From: Streptomyces sp. AM 2-1-1
GTDB lineage: Bacteria > Actinomycetota > Actinomycetes > Streptomycetales > Streptomycetaceae
Assembly (NCBI RefSeq): GCF_029167645.1
Contig: NZ_CP119147.1
Coordinates: 6,342,501-6,406,500, forward strand
DNA length: 64,000 bases
Direction: 5' to 3'
Shown here: piece by piece, positions 17,592-26,767 of the stretch
How the letters are laid out: each line of letters begins with the position of its first letter
Numbering within the stretch: position 1 is the first letter of the stretch
Made by a program: the position numbers and the translations under genes
The notes under the pieces: generated by a model
The model's input: only the letters and a program-made list of their open reading frames with translations
What the model was told of the DNA's origin: nothing
The model's database searches: none

Positions 17592-19708
17592 TCGCCATCG
17601 ATCTGGGTCACCGTTTCGGACGCCTCGCACGGCTCGGCCCCGACGGTGCCCAGGAGGTGACCACGACCGGGCTCGTCGGCGCGGACGGGGTGCTCGATCC
17701 GGGCCGGGCGCTGCCCCAGGTGATCGGAGCGGCCACGGACGCCCATGGGGTGGAGCCGGACGGAACGGCCTTCATCGGACTCGCGCTGTCGGGTGGGCGG
17801 GAGGACGAGCTCAGGTACGCGGTGGAGCGCGCCGGCCTCAGAGTGGGGCGGGCGGTGCCCGATCCCGTGGCCGTGGCCCTGCACTACGGGGCCGTCGCGG
17901 AGGGGGTGGACCATACGGTCCTGGTCTGCGACCAGGGGGCGACGACTCTGGACCTGAGCGTCCTGTCCATCACCCCCGACCTCACCGTGCGCATGGTCAG
18001 CGGACGCAGCCTTCCCCTCGGCGGCAGTGACTGGGACGCTGCGGTCGCCGACTCTCTCGCCGGCCGTCTGCCGGACGGTGCCGACCCGCTCGGGGCGGCG
18101 GAGGGCCTTCGACGGGCGTACGGCAACGGGGCGGACGTGACCGAAGTCGTGGACACGTCGGGCGGGCGGTACTCGCCGACCCTCGACCGGACCGGATTCG
18201 AGCGGGCGGTCGCGCCGCTGCGGGAGCGCATGCTCGAAGCCGTCGCGGAAGAACTCACCGCCGCGCGACCGGGCGTGGACACCGTGCTGCTGGCGGGCGG
18301 CATGTGCGCCGCGCCCGGGCTGCGGGGCCGGATCGAGGCCCTGCCGGCCGCGCGGGGTCTGACGGTGCGCCGTGACCGCCCCGAACTGGCCGTCGTGCTC
18401 GGTCTGCTGGCGCTGAACGACTTCGGTGTGCTGCGCGTGATCTCCCGCCCCACAGCGGAGCCGGAGCGGGCGCAGGCGTGGTACCCGGGCGCGGGCTCCG
18501 GGTACCCGCGCATCCGGAGCCCGCATCCCACCCCGGCCCCGCGCCCCGCGGGCGCGGAGCCCTTCGACGCCGGCCCGGGCCCCGTCTCCGCCGACGCGGT
18601 GGAGGATCCGGAGCCGCGGGCCGGACGCTCCCTGTCCGAGGACCCCCTACCGCGCTCGTGGCAACGTGGCGGGGTGGCCGTCCGGGATGCGGAGGCGCCG
18701 AACGCCGGGCGTGCCGGGCAGCGGGAGGACTCCGAGCCGTCCGCCGCACCGTCAGGGCCGCCCCCTCCCGGGCCCGGATTCCCCCAGGATCCCGATGTCG
18801 TCCCGGAGCCCCAGGCCGTCCCGGAGCCCGATGCTGTCCCGGAGCCCCAGGCCGCCCCGGAGCCCGAGGCCGCCCGGCTCTCCAGCGCCGGACCCACCGG
18901 TGCCGCCGACGCCGCTGCCCCAGGACGCGCGCAGCCGCCGAGGACACCCCGGTCGAGCACCGCCAGCGCCGGTTCCGCGCCCGGCGCCGAGGACCCGTTC
19001 CCACCGCGGGCCACTGCGGTCAGCGATCCGTACGACGCCGCGGGGGAGGCTCCGGTGGTGTCGTTCGTCGATCCGCGCCCCCGGTTCGCGGTCCCCGTGG
19101 ACCAGCTCCAGGCCGTCCGGCGCGGGGGCCATCTCCTCGTGCTGTGGGCCTGGCCCGACGGAGCCCTGACCGCACGGGTGCGCTGGTCCCGAGAGGGAAG
19201 CACCGCCGCGTCCGGTGACGGGGACGTGGTGTGCCGCCGCCGGGCCTACGAGCACGACGGAGGGTTCGAACTGGCCGTCGGTCCCGGGGCCGTGGTCCTC
19301 ACTGTGGAGGCATTGGTCCCGGAGCTCGACGAGTTCGCCGAGGACACGTCTCCACTGCTCGTCCCGGCCGCCCCGACGGTCGTGGTGTACGAGCCGAGCG
19401 TGCGACGGCGCCTCCGGGGCCGGGTCGCGTCGGTCACGTTCACCACCGAGTCAGGCTGCCGGCTGCCCGGTCTCCGTATCGTCCACGGCCTCGGACGCTT
19501 CCGCCCCACCAGCACCGCCGAGGGCACCGTCCTGCACGAGGTGCCCGCGCAGCGGCTGTCCGCCGGCGCCCCCCTGACCGTGGAGTTCGCGCTGCCCGCC
19601 ACCCGCGGTCCGTCCTGGCTGGTCTGCTTCCCGGCGGACGCGGACGCGGGGACCGACTCCGGCATCGAGATCCGCCCGTCGGCACTGCACAGATTGCGAG
19701 TCACCTGA
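17588..19708 (+). CDS. Hsp70-like ATPase with Pro-rich linker and β-rich C-terminus
   Basis: 706 residues; ATG 17588 overlaps the AAA+ stop. The first ~285 residues have the actin/Hsp70 ATPase motifs: phosphate-1 IAIDLGH (2-8), phosphate-2 VCDQGATTLDLS (about 113-124), GGSDWD, and adenosine motif VLLAGGM (about 234). The rest is unlike DnaK: a long Pro/Glu-rich linker (about 295-485) with repeated VPEPQA-type units, then a C-terminal β-rich part (about 490-700) starting VSFVDPRPRFAVP that resembles stacked Fn3-like sandwiches. The normal substrate-binding lid is absent. The order AAA+ then Hsp70-like suggests a chaperone pair dedicated to this system. Confidence 0.85.
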   Translation: MIAIDLGHRFGRLARLGPDGAQEVTTTGLVGADGVLDPGRALPQVIGAATDAHGVEPDGTAFIGLALSGGREDELRYAVERAGLRVGRAVPDPVAVALHYGAVAEGVDHTVLVCDQGATTLDLSVLSITPDLTVRMVSGRSLPLGGSDWDAAVADSLAGRLPDGADPLGAAEGLRRAYGNGADVTEVVDTSGGRYSPTLDRTGFERAVAPLRERMLEAVAEELTAARPGVDTVLLAGGMCAAPGLRGRIEALPAARGLTVRRDRPELAVVLGLLALNDFGVLRVISRPTAEPERAQAWYPGAGSGYPRIRSPHPTPAPRPAGAEPFDAGPGPVSADAVEDPEPRAGRSLSEDPLPRSWQRGGVAVRDAEAPNAGRAGQREDSEPSAAPSGPPPPGPGFPQDPDVVPEPQAVPEPDAVPEPQAAPEPEAARLSSAGPTGAADAAAPGRAQPPRTPRSSTASAGSAPGAEDPFPPRATAVSDPYDAAGEAPVVSFVDPRPRFAVPVDQLQAVRRGGHLLVLWAWPDGALTARVRWSREGSTAASGDGDVVCRRRAYEHDGGFELAVGPGAVVLTVEALVPELDEFAEDTSPLLVPAAPTVVVYEPSVRRRLRGRVASVTFTTESGCRLPGLRIVHGLGRFRPTSTAEGTVLHEVPAQRLSAGAPLTVEFALPATRGPSWLVCFPADADAGTDSGIEIRPSALHRLRVT

Positions 19709-20898
19709 TGGCCAGAGCGCTCATCTGCCCCTACTGCTACGAAGGCTTCGCCGCGAGAGAGATCCTCTTCCGCTGCAACGCCCGCCTCAGCAAAGCGGGC
19801 AGGCAGTGCCCGCGCAGCCGCGACCAGGTACTCGACCAGCGGAAGGGACCGCGCCCCAGCCACGACCTCGGCCCGGCCTTCGCCGCGGACGGCCGCAAAT
19901 CCTCGGTGACCTGCCCGGACTGCGAGGGGGAGACCAACTACCGGATCTGCCCGGTGTGCCACTCCGCGCTGCCCGTCCAGTTCGGCATGGTGGACAACCG
20001 CCTGATCGCCATGGTCGGGCCGAAGGCGTCCGGCAAGACCGTCTACATGACGGTGCTGCTCCACGAGGTCCGCCACCGGGTCGGTGAGGCGTTCGGGGCC
20101 TCCCTGATGGGCTCGGACGACGCGACGATGCAGCGCTTCAGTTCCGACTACGAGGAACGTCTCTACCAGGACAACCAGATGTTCCCGCCCACCTCGCCCG
20201 CCTCCACCACCCTCAACCGGGTGGACCCGCTGGTCTTCCGGTTCGGCATGCGCCGGCGGACTCTGCTCGGTGAACGCCCGCAGCACACCGTGCTCTCCTT
20301 CTTCGACACCGCCGGCGAGGACTTCAGCTCCCAGGAGAACATCGAGCTGAACACCCGCTACCTGGCCGGAGCCGACGGCATAGTCCTGCTGCTCGATCCC
20401 CTCCAGATGCCGGGCGCCCGCGGCCACGCCCTGCCCGGCACCATGCTGCCGGGCTCGGAGGCACTGGACCCGCCCGGCAACGTCCTTTCCCGGGTGACCA
20501 CCATGCTGCTGGCCGCCCGCGCCGGCCGGCCCGCGCAGCGGATCGACACCCCGATCGCCGTCGTCTTCTCGAAGATCGACGCCTTCTGGCACCACCTCGA
20601 TCCCGTAAGTCCCCTGCGCGACCACGCGCCCCTGACGGGCCGCTTCGACGTGAACGACAGCATGAGCGTGCACGAGGAGGTGCGCCGGCTCCTCAAGGAG
20701 TGGGACGGCGTGCCGATCGACCAGCTCCTCGACATCCACTACACCCGCTACCGGTACTTCGGAGTGTCGGCCCTCGGCCGCAACCCCACCCCCGAAGCCA
20801 GGGTCGCCGCCACCGGTATCCAGCCCTACCGGGTGGCCGACCCCTTGCTGTGGCTGCTGAGCGAATTCGGCTCGGTGCCCAAGGAAGGACGCGGGTGA
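19708..20898 (+). CDS. Zinc-ribbon P-loop GTPase, first of a pair
   Basis: 396 residues; ATG 19708 shares one base with the previous stop (TGATG). The N-terminus is a zinc-ribbon region with CPYC (7-10), further Cys at 23 and 34, and a second CPDC...CPVC set near residues 69-85. The GTPase domain follows: P-loop MVGPKASGKT (about residue 104), DTAGED (about 200), and the guanine-specificity motif SKID (about 287), with VLLLDPLQM between. It has the features of one member of the paired 'double-GTPase' families predicted in conflict systems, and a second such GTPase is encoded at 23461 on the other side of a GAP1-like gene. Soluble; probably a molecular switch. Confidence 0.83.
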   Translation: MARALICPYCYEGFAAREILFRCNARLSKAGRQCPRSRDQVLDQRKGPRPSHDLGPAFAADGRKSSVTCPDCEGETNYRICPVCHSALPVQFGMVDNRLIAMVGPKASGKTVYMTVLLHEVRHRVGEAFGASLMGSDDATMQRFSSDYEERLYQDNQMFPPTSPASTTLNRVDPLVFRFGMRRRTLLGERPQHTVLSFFDTAGEDFSSQENIELNTRYLAGADGIVLLLDPLQMPGARGHALPGTMLPGSEALDPPGNVLSRVTTMLLAARAGRPAQRIDTPIAVVFSKIDAFWHHLDPVSPLRDHAPLTGRFDVNDSMSVHEEVRRLLKEWDGVPIDQLLDIHYTRYRYFGVSALGRNPTPEARVAATGIQPYRVADPLLWLLSEFGSVPKEGRG

Positions 20899-23468
20899 CC
20901 GGCTTTCAGCAGCTCTACTACACCTCCTGCGAGCACGGGCTCAGCCGCTTCTCGGGGTTCCAGTTCAACGCCGTCAGCGCGGGGGTCACCTTCGAGACCC
21001 GCCAGGCCGTCGAAGCCCTGGCCGGGTACGAGCCACCGCGGTACCTGATGGAGTCGGACACACCGGAGCTGCTCGAGCGGTGCCCGGTCAACCTCTGCCA
21101 CCGGCCCCACGACCCGCAGGGGCGCAGCGCCACCACGCTGTGCGTACGGTACGTGGGCCGGGACTCGGCCCGTCGCTTCGGCAACTACTTCGCCCACGCT
21201 CTGCACAGTGAGGACTTCCCGGCGGCCGGGGGCGGGATGCTCGGTATCGAACTGTGGAACTCCCCGGTGTGGACCAGCACGGTGTCGCCCAGCACGGACA
21301 TCCCGGAACTGACGGCGCCCGCGCCCGGCCCGCTCGACGCCCGCGCGGTGAGCGAGTTCCTGCGCGGCCACCCTCACGCGGCCCGGCTGCCGGACCTGCT
21401 GTCAGCCGTGTTCGCCGCGCTCGGCGAGAACGGATCGGTGGTGGTGATCGAGCGTACGACCGAGCGGATCGCGCACTGGTTCGCCGCGGTCTCCTACCTC
21501 ATGCCGCCCCCGCTCGCCCGTGGGCTCTCCTTCGCCACCTACGTGCTGCGTCCCGCTCGCAGCCGGTTGCACCTGATCGGCACGGTTCCGGAGGCACAGC
21601 TTGCCTTCGGGCCGGACGACGAGGCGGCCTACACCGTCTTCGACTTCGCGCGCGGTATCTTCCCCGAGGTGCCCGTCGGCGCCGCGGTCCGTCTCCTCAC
21701 CCGGATCGGCGCCGGTTCCATCCGCCCCGTCTGGTCCTGGACGGCGGACTACGCCCGAGGCGGGGAGAAGGCACCGGAGGAGTGGCACGCGCCGGTCGCC
21801 GCTGCGGCTGCCTCCGGCGGCATGCCGCTCACCGCGGCCGACGCCGACGCGGTGATCGACTGGCTGGCCGGCGCGGACCACCTGGGAGCACGCCGGGCGG
21901 CCGTGGCGGCGGACATCCACCGCGAGCACCGGGACCTGGACGAGCGCCGGCTGATCGTGCTCAGCGCGGCCGCGAAGGCCGGCGGTGACGACGCGGTCCA
22001 GCAGGAGATCGAGGGGAAACTGCACGGCTCGCGCATGCGGGCCTACCTCGACGCCGGCACCGGCGCCCTCGAGCCCGTGCCGATCACCGACCCGACGGCA
22101 CGCGAGCGGGCCACCGTCCTGTGGCGACGACTTCTGACGGAGGTCCGGACCGCCCGCGAGCGGACCCGTCTGCTGCTTTGGGCCCTCGGCGCCGGGCTTC
22201 CGGTGCCACCGGAAATCATGGTGCGCGAGACACGCGCGCTGGCCCGCACGCTGCTCGGCTCCGCCGCGCCCGCCCCCGGGTTCCGGCACGAGGTGGCCGA
22301 GCTCCTGCGTCAGCTGCCCGCCATGAGGGAATCCCTGGCCGCGGCGGTCGGGGAGGCACTCCGCGAACGCGTCGGCCAGGAACAACTTTTCTCGCAGTTC
22401 CCCGCCGACCTCCTGCGCGAAGAGGACCTGGCGGGCCGCCCTCTGCTTCTGGAACACCATCTGCGGGCGAGGGCCGAACGCGAGCCCGCGAACACGGTGC
22501 CCCTCATGATGAAGATCTTGGGTGTACGGCAGCGCGCGTCGCCGGACGAGGAACTGCTCCGCGGTCTGTGGCGAGCGCCCTCACGGACCTGGACCCACCG
22601 GGAAGCGGCCCGGATCGCCCGGGAGCTGCCGGTTTCGACGCCGGTGGACCCGGCGGTGGGCGAGTGGTTCGACCGCGCGCTGAGCCAGGAGGTCGAGGGC
22701 GAGGAGGCGCTGGAGGACTGCCTCGACCTGTGCCGGCAGCTCGCAGCCCCGGGCCGCTCCGGCTGGCTCTCCCCGCGCGCCCGGGATCGGGTACGGATCA
22801 CGCTCGGTCTCCTGCGCTCCCTCAGCGACGCCCGGGAGGCCGGCGAACTCGTCGCAGCGTTCGCGGTTCCGGAGGCCGGCACCTGGGCGGCCCCGAGGGC
22901 GCTCAAGCGCCTTCGCATGGTGCCCGCCCTGCTGGGCCTGCCCGCCGACACCGATCGACTGCGCGCACTGCTGGGGAATTTGACCCACCGTGACCTCGAC
23001 CTGTACCTCTCGGGCGTGGCCTGCAGGGTGGGCAGTGATGAGCGGATCGACGACGTCCTGCTGGGCCACGTCGCCGCCGTCGTCACTCTGCCCGACACAG
23101 TCCCGGTCTCCCAGGCCCAGGGGGAGATGGTGGTCGCGATCCGCTCCCACCCGTACCGGCACTGGAGCGCGGCCGATCTGAGCAGGCTGGAGGCGGTGGT
23201 GCGGCCCCATGGGGCCGACCTCGCCGACCGCTATGCCGAGAGGGCCGAGAGCCGGCGGCAGCGCGCGCCGCGTGACGCGCCGCGCAGGTTTCCGCTCTTC
23301 GGCCGCCGGGCGGCAACCGCAGCCGCGACGCAGGATGATCCTCCCCGTCGGGCGGCGGCCGCAGCGCAGGAGCCTCCGCCGTCGGCGGAGACCCGAGGCG
23401 ACCGAACCGGACGCGACCGGACCCGCCGACCTCCCGAAGAAGAAGGACCGGTGACGCATCGTGACTGA
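20895..23468 (+). CDS. GTPase-associated protein 1 (GAP1)-like protein
   Basis: 857 residues from GTG 20895, overlapping the first GTPase gene by 4 bases. The N-terminus FQQLYYTSCEHGLSRFSGF followed by NAVSAGV is the recognisable signature of streptomycete 'GTPase-associated protein 1-related' proteins. The N-terminal ~230 residues are α/β (with LCVRYVGRDSARRFGNYFAH), and the rest is a long all-helical region. The last ~60 residues are charged and disordered. It is encoded between two GTPases, so it probably binds or regulates them. The molecular role is not experimentally established to my knowledge. Its stop overlaps the next start by 8 bases. Confidence 0.83.
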   Translation: MTGFQQLYYTSCEHGLSRFSGFQFNAVSAGVTFETRQAVEALAGYEPPRYLMESDTPELLERCPVNLCHRPHDPQGRSATTLCVRYVGRDSARRFGNYFAHALHSEDFPAAGGGMLGIELWNSPVWTSTVSPSTDIPELTAPAPGPLDARAVSEFLRGHPHAARLPDLLSAVFAALGENGSVVVIERTTERIAHWFAAVSYLMPPPLARGLSFATYVLRPARSRLHLIGTVPEAQLAFGPDDEAAYTVFDFARGIFPEVPVGAAVRLLTRIGAGSIRPVWSWTADYARGGEKAPEEWHAPVAAAAASGGMPLTAADADAVIDWLAGADHLGARRAAVAADIHREHRDLDERRLIVLSAAAKAGGDDAVQQEIEGKLHGSRMRAYLDAGTGALEPVPITDPTARERATVLWRRLLTEVRTARERTRLLLWALGAGLPVPPEIMVRETRALARTLLGSAAPAPGFRHEVAELLRQLPAMRESLAAAVGEALRERVGQEQLFSQFPADLLREEDLAGRPLLLEHHLRARAEREPANTVPLMMKILGVRQRASPDEELLRGLWRAPSRTWTHREAARIARELPVSTPVDPAVGEWFDRALSQEVEGEEALEDCLDLCRQLAAPGRSGWLSPRARDRVRITLGLLRSLSDAREAGELVAAFAVPEAGTWAAPRALKRLRMVPALLGLPADTDRLRALLGNLTHRDLDLYLSGVACRVGSDERIDDVLLGHVAAVVTLPDTVPVSQAQGEMVVAIRSHPYRHWSAADLSRLEAVVRPHGADLADRYAERAESRRQRAPRDAPRRFPLFGRRAATAAATQDDPPRRAAAAAQEPPPSAETRGDRTGRDRTRRPPEEEGPVTHRD

Positions 23469-25041
23469 GATCGTTGCCTTCGTTCTCATCCCCGCACTCT
23501 TCCTTTTCGGGATCGGACTGTTCCTCCCCCTCGTGCCGTTCATCGTCGCTCTTCGGGGCCTCGCGCTGATGATGCAGGTGCTCTCCGGCTACGGGCGCAC
23601 CCTGGTCGGCGTCGTGCACCGGCGCACGCCCGAGTTCCGGACGCTGCCCCCGTACCGGCCCCAGGACGACGCGGTGAAGGCGTACCGCAACTACTTCTAC
23701 GGTCCGGCTCTTCGCGACCTGCGCCAGCTCGTCACCCTGGAGAGACGGTTGTACGCAAGGACGGTCGGGGACTCCTTCCGTGCCGTGACCTCGCGCCAGC
23801 TCGTCGCGCCGACGCGGCACCGGGCCTTCACCGTGCCGTACGGTCTGACGCTGTACCTGGGTCTCTGCGCGGGTCTGGTTGCGGTCCTTCCGCTGCTCGT
23901 CCTGGCGCTGGTGCTGCACGCGCTTCTCCTGGCCCTGCTGACAGCTGGGGCCCGGCTTCTCGCGGGCGCGCTGCGGACCACCGACCGGTTGGCGTTGTGG
24001 ACGAAGCGGCTCGGCTCGGGGATGATCTGCCCGCACTGCTTCGAACGCGTGCGATATCCGGCGTACGACTGCCCGAGCCCCACCTGCCGTCGTCGGCACA
24101 CGGACATCCGGCCCGGGAGGTACGGCCTCTTCCGGCGCCGCTGCGAGTGCGGCCGCCGCATGCCGACCCTGCTGATGCTGATGGACCGGGAAACGCGGCT
24201 CCAGGGCTACTGCGGCCACCCGCACTGCGGAAAGCCGATGAACGTGGCCGCAGGCCACATGCCCGAGGTGGTGATACCGCTGATCGGCGGACAGGCGGCG
24301 GGCAAGACACAGCTGATGGCGGCCATGCTGCTGTCGCTGGAGCGCGCGGCGGAGAACGGCGGACCGGCGATCACCCTCGCGGACGACGAGTCGGACGCCA
24401 ACTACCGGGTGCTGCGGGAAGTGCTGCGGATGCGCGGACACACCCGCGCCACCCAGAAGACGCTGCCGAGGGCGCACTCGTTCGTCCTCGGCGACGGCCG
24501 CTCCCAGCGGCTGCTCCACCTCTTCGACACGGCCGGTGAGCGGTTCGTCGATCGCGACGAAACCGACGCGCTGCGCTACGCGCGGGCCGCGCGCACTTTT
24601 GTCTTCGTCCTCGACCCGATGGCGGTCAAGGCGTTCTGGACCCGGCTGGACCCTTCACCCGGCCCTCTTCTGGACCGCACCCTGGGCTCCACGGTCGATC
24701 CCGAGGAGGTCTTTGCCCGGTCGGTCCAGGCAGTGGCCGCGATGGGTGCTCCGCTCCGGCGCTCCCGACTGGCGGTCTCCATCAGCAAGATGGACCTGCT
24801 CGCCGAACACGGCCTGGTACCGGCCGGGACCGACAGCGACAGCGCCCGGGCATGGCTGGTCGAAGGGCTCGGTCTGCACAGCCTCGTGCGGGCCATGGAA
24901 CTGCATTTCCGGGAAGTCCGCTTTTTCGGCACCGCCGCCGTGACGGACGAGCACGCGGATGTGCACAGCAGCGTCGTACGGCTGACCGACTGGTGCCTGC
25001 GAGGAGTCGGCGGCAGGCGACGCGCCCTGCGGCAAAGGTGA
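23461..25041 (+). CDS. Membrane-anchored zinc-ribbon GTPase, second of a pair
   Basis: 526 residues from GTG 23461. Two hydrophobic blocks, residues about 5-40 (VAFVLIPALFLFGIGLFLPL) and about 124-168, anchor it in the membrane. A Cys/His-rich zinc-ribbon region follows (CPHC, CPSPTC, RCECG, YCGHPHC). The GTPase domain has P-loop GGQAAGKT (about 274), DTAGER (about 356) and SKMD (about 441). Its order of parts (membrane, zinc, GTPase) mirrors the soluble GTPase at 19708, so the two are likely relatives working as a pair, with the GAP1-like protein encoded between them. It is the last clear gene of the operon. Confidence 0.83.
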   Translation: MTEIVAFVLIPALFLFGIGLFLPLVPFIVALRGLALMMQVLSGYGRTLVGVVHRRTPEFRTLPPYRPQDDAVKAYRNYFYGPALRDLRQLVTLERRLYARTVGDSFRAVTSRQLVAPTRHRAFTVPYGLTLYLGLCAGLVAVLPLLVLALVLHALLLALLTAGARLLAGALRTTDRLALWTKRLGSGMICPHCFERVRYPAYDCPSPTCRRRHTDIRPGRYGLFRRRCECGRRMPTLLMLMDRETRLQGYCGHPHCGKPMNVAAGHMPEVVIPLIGGQAAGKTQLMAAMLLSLERAAENGGPAITLADDESDANYRVLREVLRMRGHTRATQKTLPRAHSFVLGDGRSQRLLHLFDTAGERFVDRDETDALRYARAARTFVFVLDPMAVKAFWTRLDPSPGPLLDRTLGSTVDPEEVFARSVQAVAAMGAPLRRSRLAVSISKMDLLAEHGLVPAGTDSDSARAWLVEGLGLHSLVRAMELHFREVRFFGTAAVTDEHADVHSSVVRLTDWCLRGVGGRRRALRQR

Positions 25042-25045
25042 GCGG

Positions 25046-25321
25046 GTGCGAGCCGCGGACCGGCCGGTTCCTGCGGCGTTCGCGCCGCCGGGCAGCCCAT
25101 CCGTCCTTGTCCCCGCCGGTGCCGTGAGGAGCGAGCCCGCAGGGCGAACCGGTCCCGGACTTCCCGTCGCACCGGAGCGGGCCCCCACGGAGCCCTCCGC
25201 CGTCGGCGGAGTGACGGCTGCCGCTCCTCTGCCCGACGGGCGCCCGGACGACCGAGCCGTGCCGGCGAAGGTGCCGGTGCCGGTGCTCGCGACGGTGGAC
25301 ACCCGCTCGCCGGAACTTTGA
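25046..25321 (+). CDS. Possible small Pro/Ala/Val-rich protein, doubtful
   Basis: A 91-codon frame from GTG 25046, five bases after the membrane GTPase stop. The composition is low-complexity (Pro, Ala, Val, Gly) with no motif or membrane segment. Its close spacing would fit a last operon gene, but high-GC DNA makes such frames by chance and no clear ribosome-binding site is seen. Treat as a weak call. Confidence 0.22.
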   Translation: MRAADRPVPAAFAPPGSPSVLVPAGAVRSEPAGRTGPGLPVAPERAPTEPSAVGGVTAAAPLPDGRPDDRAVPAKVPVPVLATVDTRSPEL

Positions 25322-25480
25322 CATCCCGGCCTGGCAGGAGGAGCCTCCTCCCCTCACTGACTACGTTGTTGGCCGGGCACCCGGTGCGTGTACCTGCTTC
25401 TCGCCTCGTGCTATCTCCCGTGGAATCTCAAATTCCCAGTCTCCAGGTCTCCACGCTGAAGGGAAGCTTCATGGGACACC

Positions 25481-25806
25481 TACACCTGGAAGCCGGCGTC
25501 GGCCGAGGCCGGCGTCATCCCGCCGCGCCGAGGGGACGGAAGCCTGGCAGTGCGCGGCGGCCCCGAAGGACGGATTCCATGTGCTTCGGCACATCTACGT
25601 CTCGATCATGTCGGAAGCTGGAGAGTCCGTCGTGACCTTGGCGCGCTGGCTCGGACACTCGTCGCCCGCGATCACTCTCGGTTACTATGCTCACTTCATG
25701 CCGGGGGCCGGCAGCAAGGGGGCGCGGCATTGTCGACGGTCTGCTGGGGGAGCGCGGGGCATCGGCGCCGGCCGAACTTCCCAGTTCTCCCCAGGGCCGT
25801 CGACCG
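25481..25806 (+). pseudogene. Tyrosine recombinase (phage/pSAM2-type integrase) remnant, frameshifted
   Basis: The C-terminal third of an integrase survives in three frames. The first piece reads YTWKPASAEAGVIPPRRGD (from 25481). After a shift the second reads DGFHVLRHIYVSIMSEAGES, then LARWLGHSSPAITLGYYAHF (about 25560-25710); it keeps the Arg of HVLRH, the His of LGH and the Tyr of LGYYAH. After another shift the tail reads IVDGLLGERGASAPAELPSS (about 25728-25795). No N-terminal part, excisionase or att repeat is visible. At least two frameshifts and the missing front make it non-functional. It marks a former integrative element at the right border of the conflict operon. Confidence 0.8.
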
Positions 25807-25879
25807 GCGATTCCCGCCTTTGCGCCCCGGAGAGGCTGTACGTGGATTGCAAGGCTGAAAAGATGGGTGGCCTGGGAAA

Positions 25880-26767
25880 GTGTTGGAAGAAGTAGTAGCG
25901 ACCCGCTACGTCACGCCCCTGCGTGAGGGCGGTTCGCTCCCCGGGATCGTCGAAGCCGACGACCTCGGTACGTACGTCATGAAGTTCACCGGGGCCGGCC
26001 AGGGGCGGAAGACCCTGGTCGCCGAGGTCATCTGCGGGGAGCTCGGCCGCCGGCTCGGGCTGCGGGTCCCCCGGCTCGTGACCATGCAGCTCGACCCGGT
26101 CATCGGGCTCGGCGAGCCCGACCAGGAGGTGCAGGAGCTTCTCAAGGCGAGCGGCGGGCTGAATCTCGGGATGGACTACCTCCCCGGCTCCCTGGGCTTC
26201 GACCCGCTCGCGTACCATGTCGATCCGCTGGAGGCGGGGCGGATCGTCTGGTTCGACGCGCTGATCAACAATGTCGACCGTTCCTGGCGCAACCCCAACA
26301 TGCTGGTCTGGCACGGTGACGTCTGGCTGATCGACCACGGCGCCACGATGATCTGGCACCACAACTGGCCGGGCGCCGAGGCGTCCGCGGCCAAGCCGTA
26401 CAACGCCTCCGACCACGTGCTGGCCCCGGTGGGACCGGACATCGCGACGGCCGCCGCCGCGCTGGCGCCGCTCGTCACCGAGGAGCTGCTCACCGAGGTG
26501 GCCGCCCAGGTGCCCGACGCGTGGCTGCTCGACGAGCCCGGCTTCGGCTCGACGGACGAACTCCGGCGCGCGTACGTGGCGCCCCTGCTGGCCCGTGCCG
26601 CCACCGTCCACGAGCGGGTCGTCATGGACGCACCTGCGCCGACCGGTCCGTCCAAGGCGCCCGGCTGGCTCGCCGACCGCCTCGCACCCCGGTCGCGACC
26701 GACGGCGCAGGACCGTGCCGCGGGCCCGGACACGACCACCGGCGAGCGCGAGGACGAGGCCCGATGA
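25880..26767 (+). CDS. HipA-like kinase family protein
   Basis: 295 residues from GTG 25880. The protein has the compact HipA/PI3K-like fold features: VMKFTGAGQGRKTLVAEVICGELG for nucleotide binding and helix αC, ALINNVDRSWRNPNML for the catalytic loop (Asp and Asn present), and WLIDHGATM for the metal-binding Asp. The N-terminal DNA-binding and HipB-interaction regions of classic HipA are absent, and no HipB-like gene is adjacent. It overlaps the DUF3037 gene by 4 bases, a pairing common in streptomycetes. The target is unknown. Ribosome-binding site weak. Confidence 0.8.
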   Translation: MLEEVVATRYVTPLREGGSLPGIVEADDLGTYVMKFTGAGQGRKTLVAEVICGELGRRLGLRVPRLVTMQLDPVIGLGEPDQEVQELLKASGGLNLGMDYLPGSLGFDPLAYHVDPLEAGRIVWFDALINNVDRSWRNPNMLVWHGDVWLIDHGATMIWHHNWPGAEASAAKPYNASDHVLAPVGPDIATAAAALAPLVTEELLTEVAAQVPDAWLLDEPGFGSTDELRRAYVAPLLARAATVHERVVMDAPAPTGPSKAPGWLADRLAPRSRPTAQDRAAGPDTTTGEREDEAR

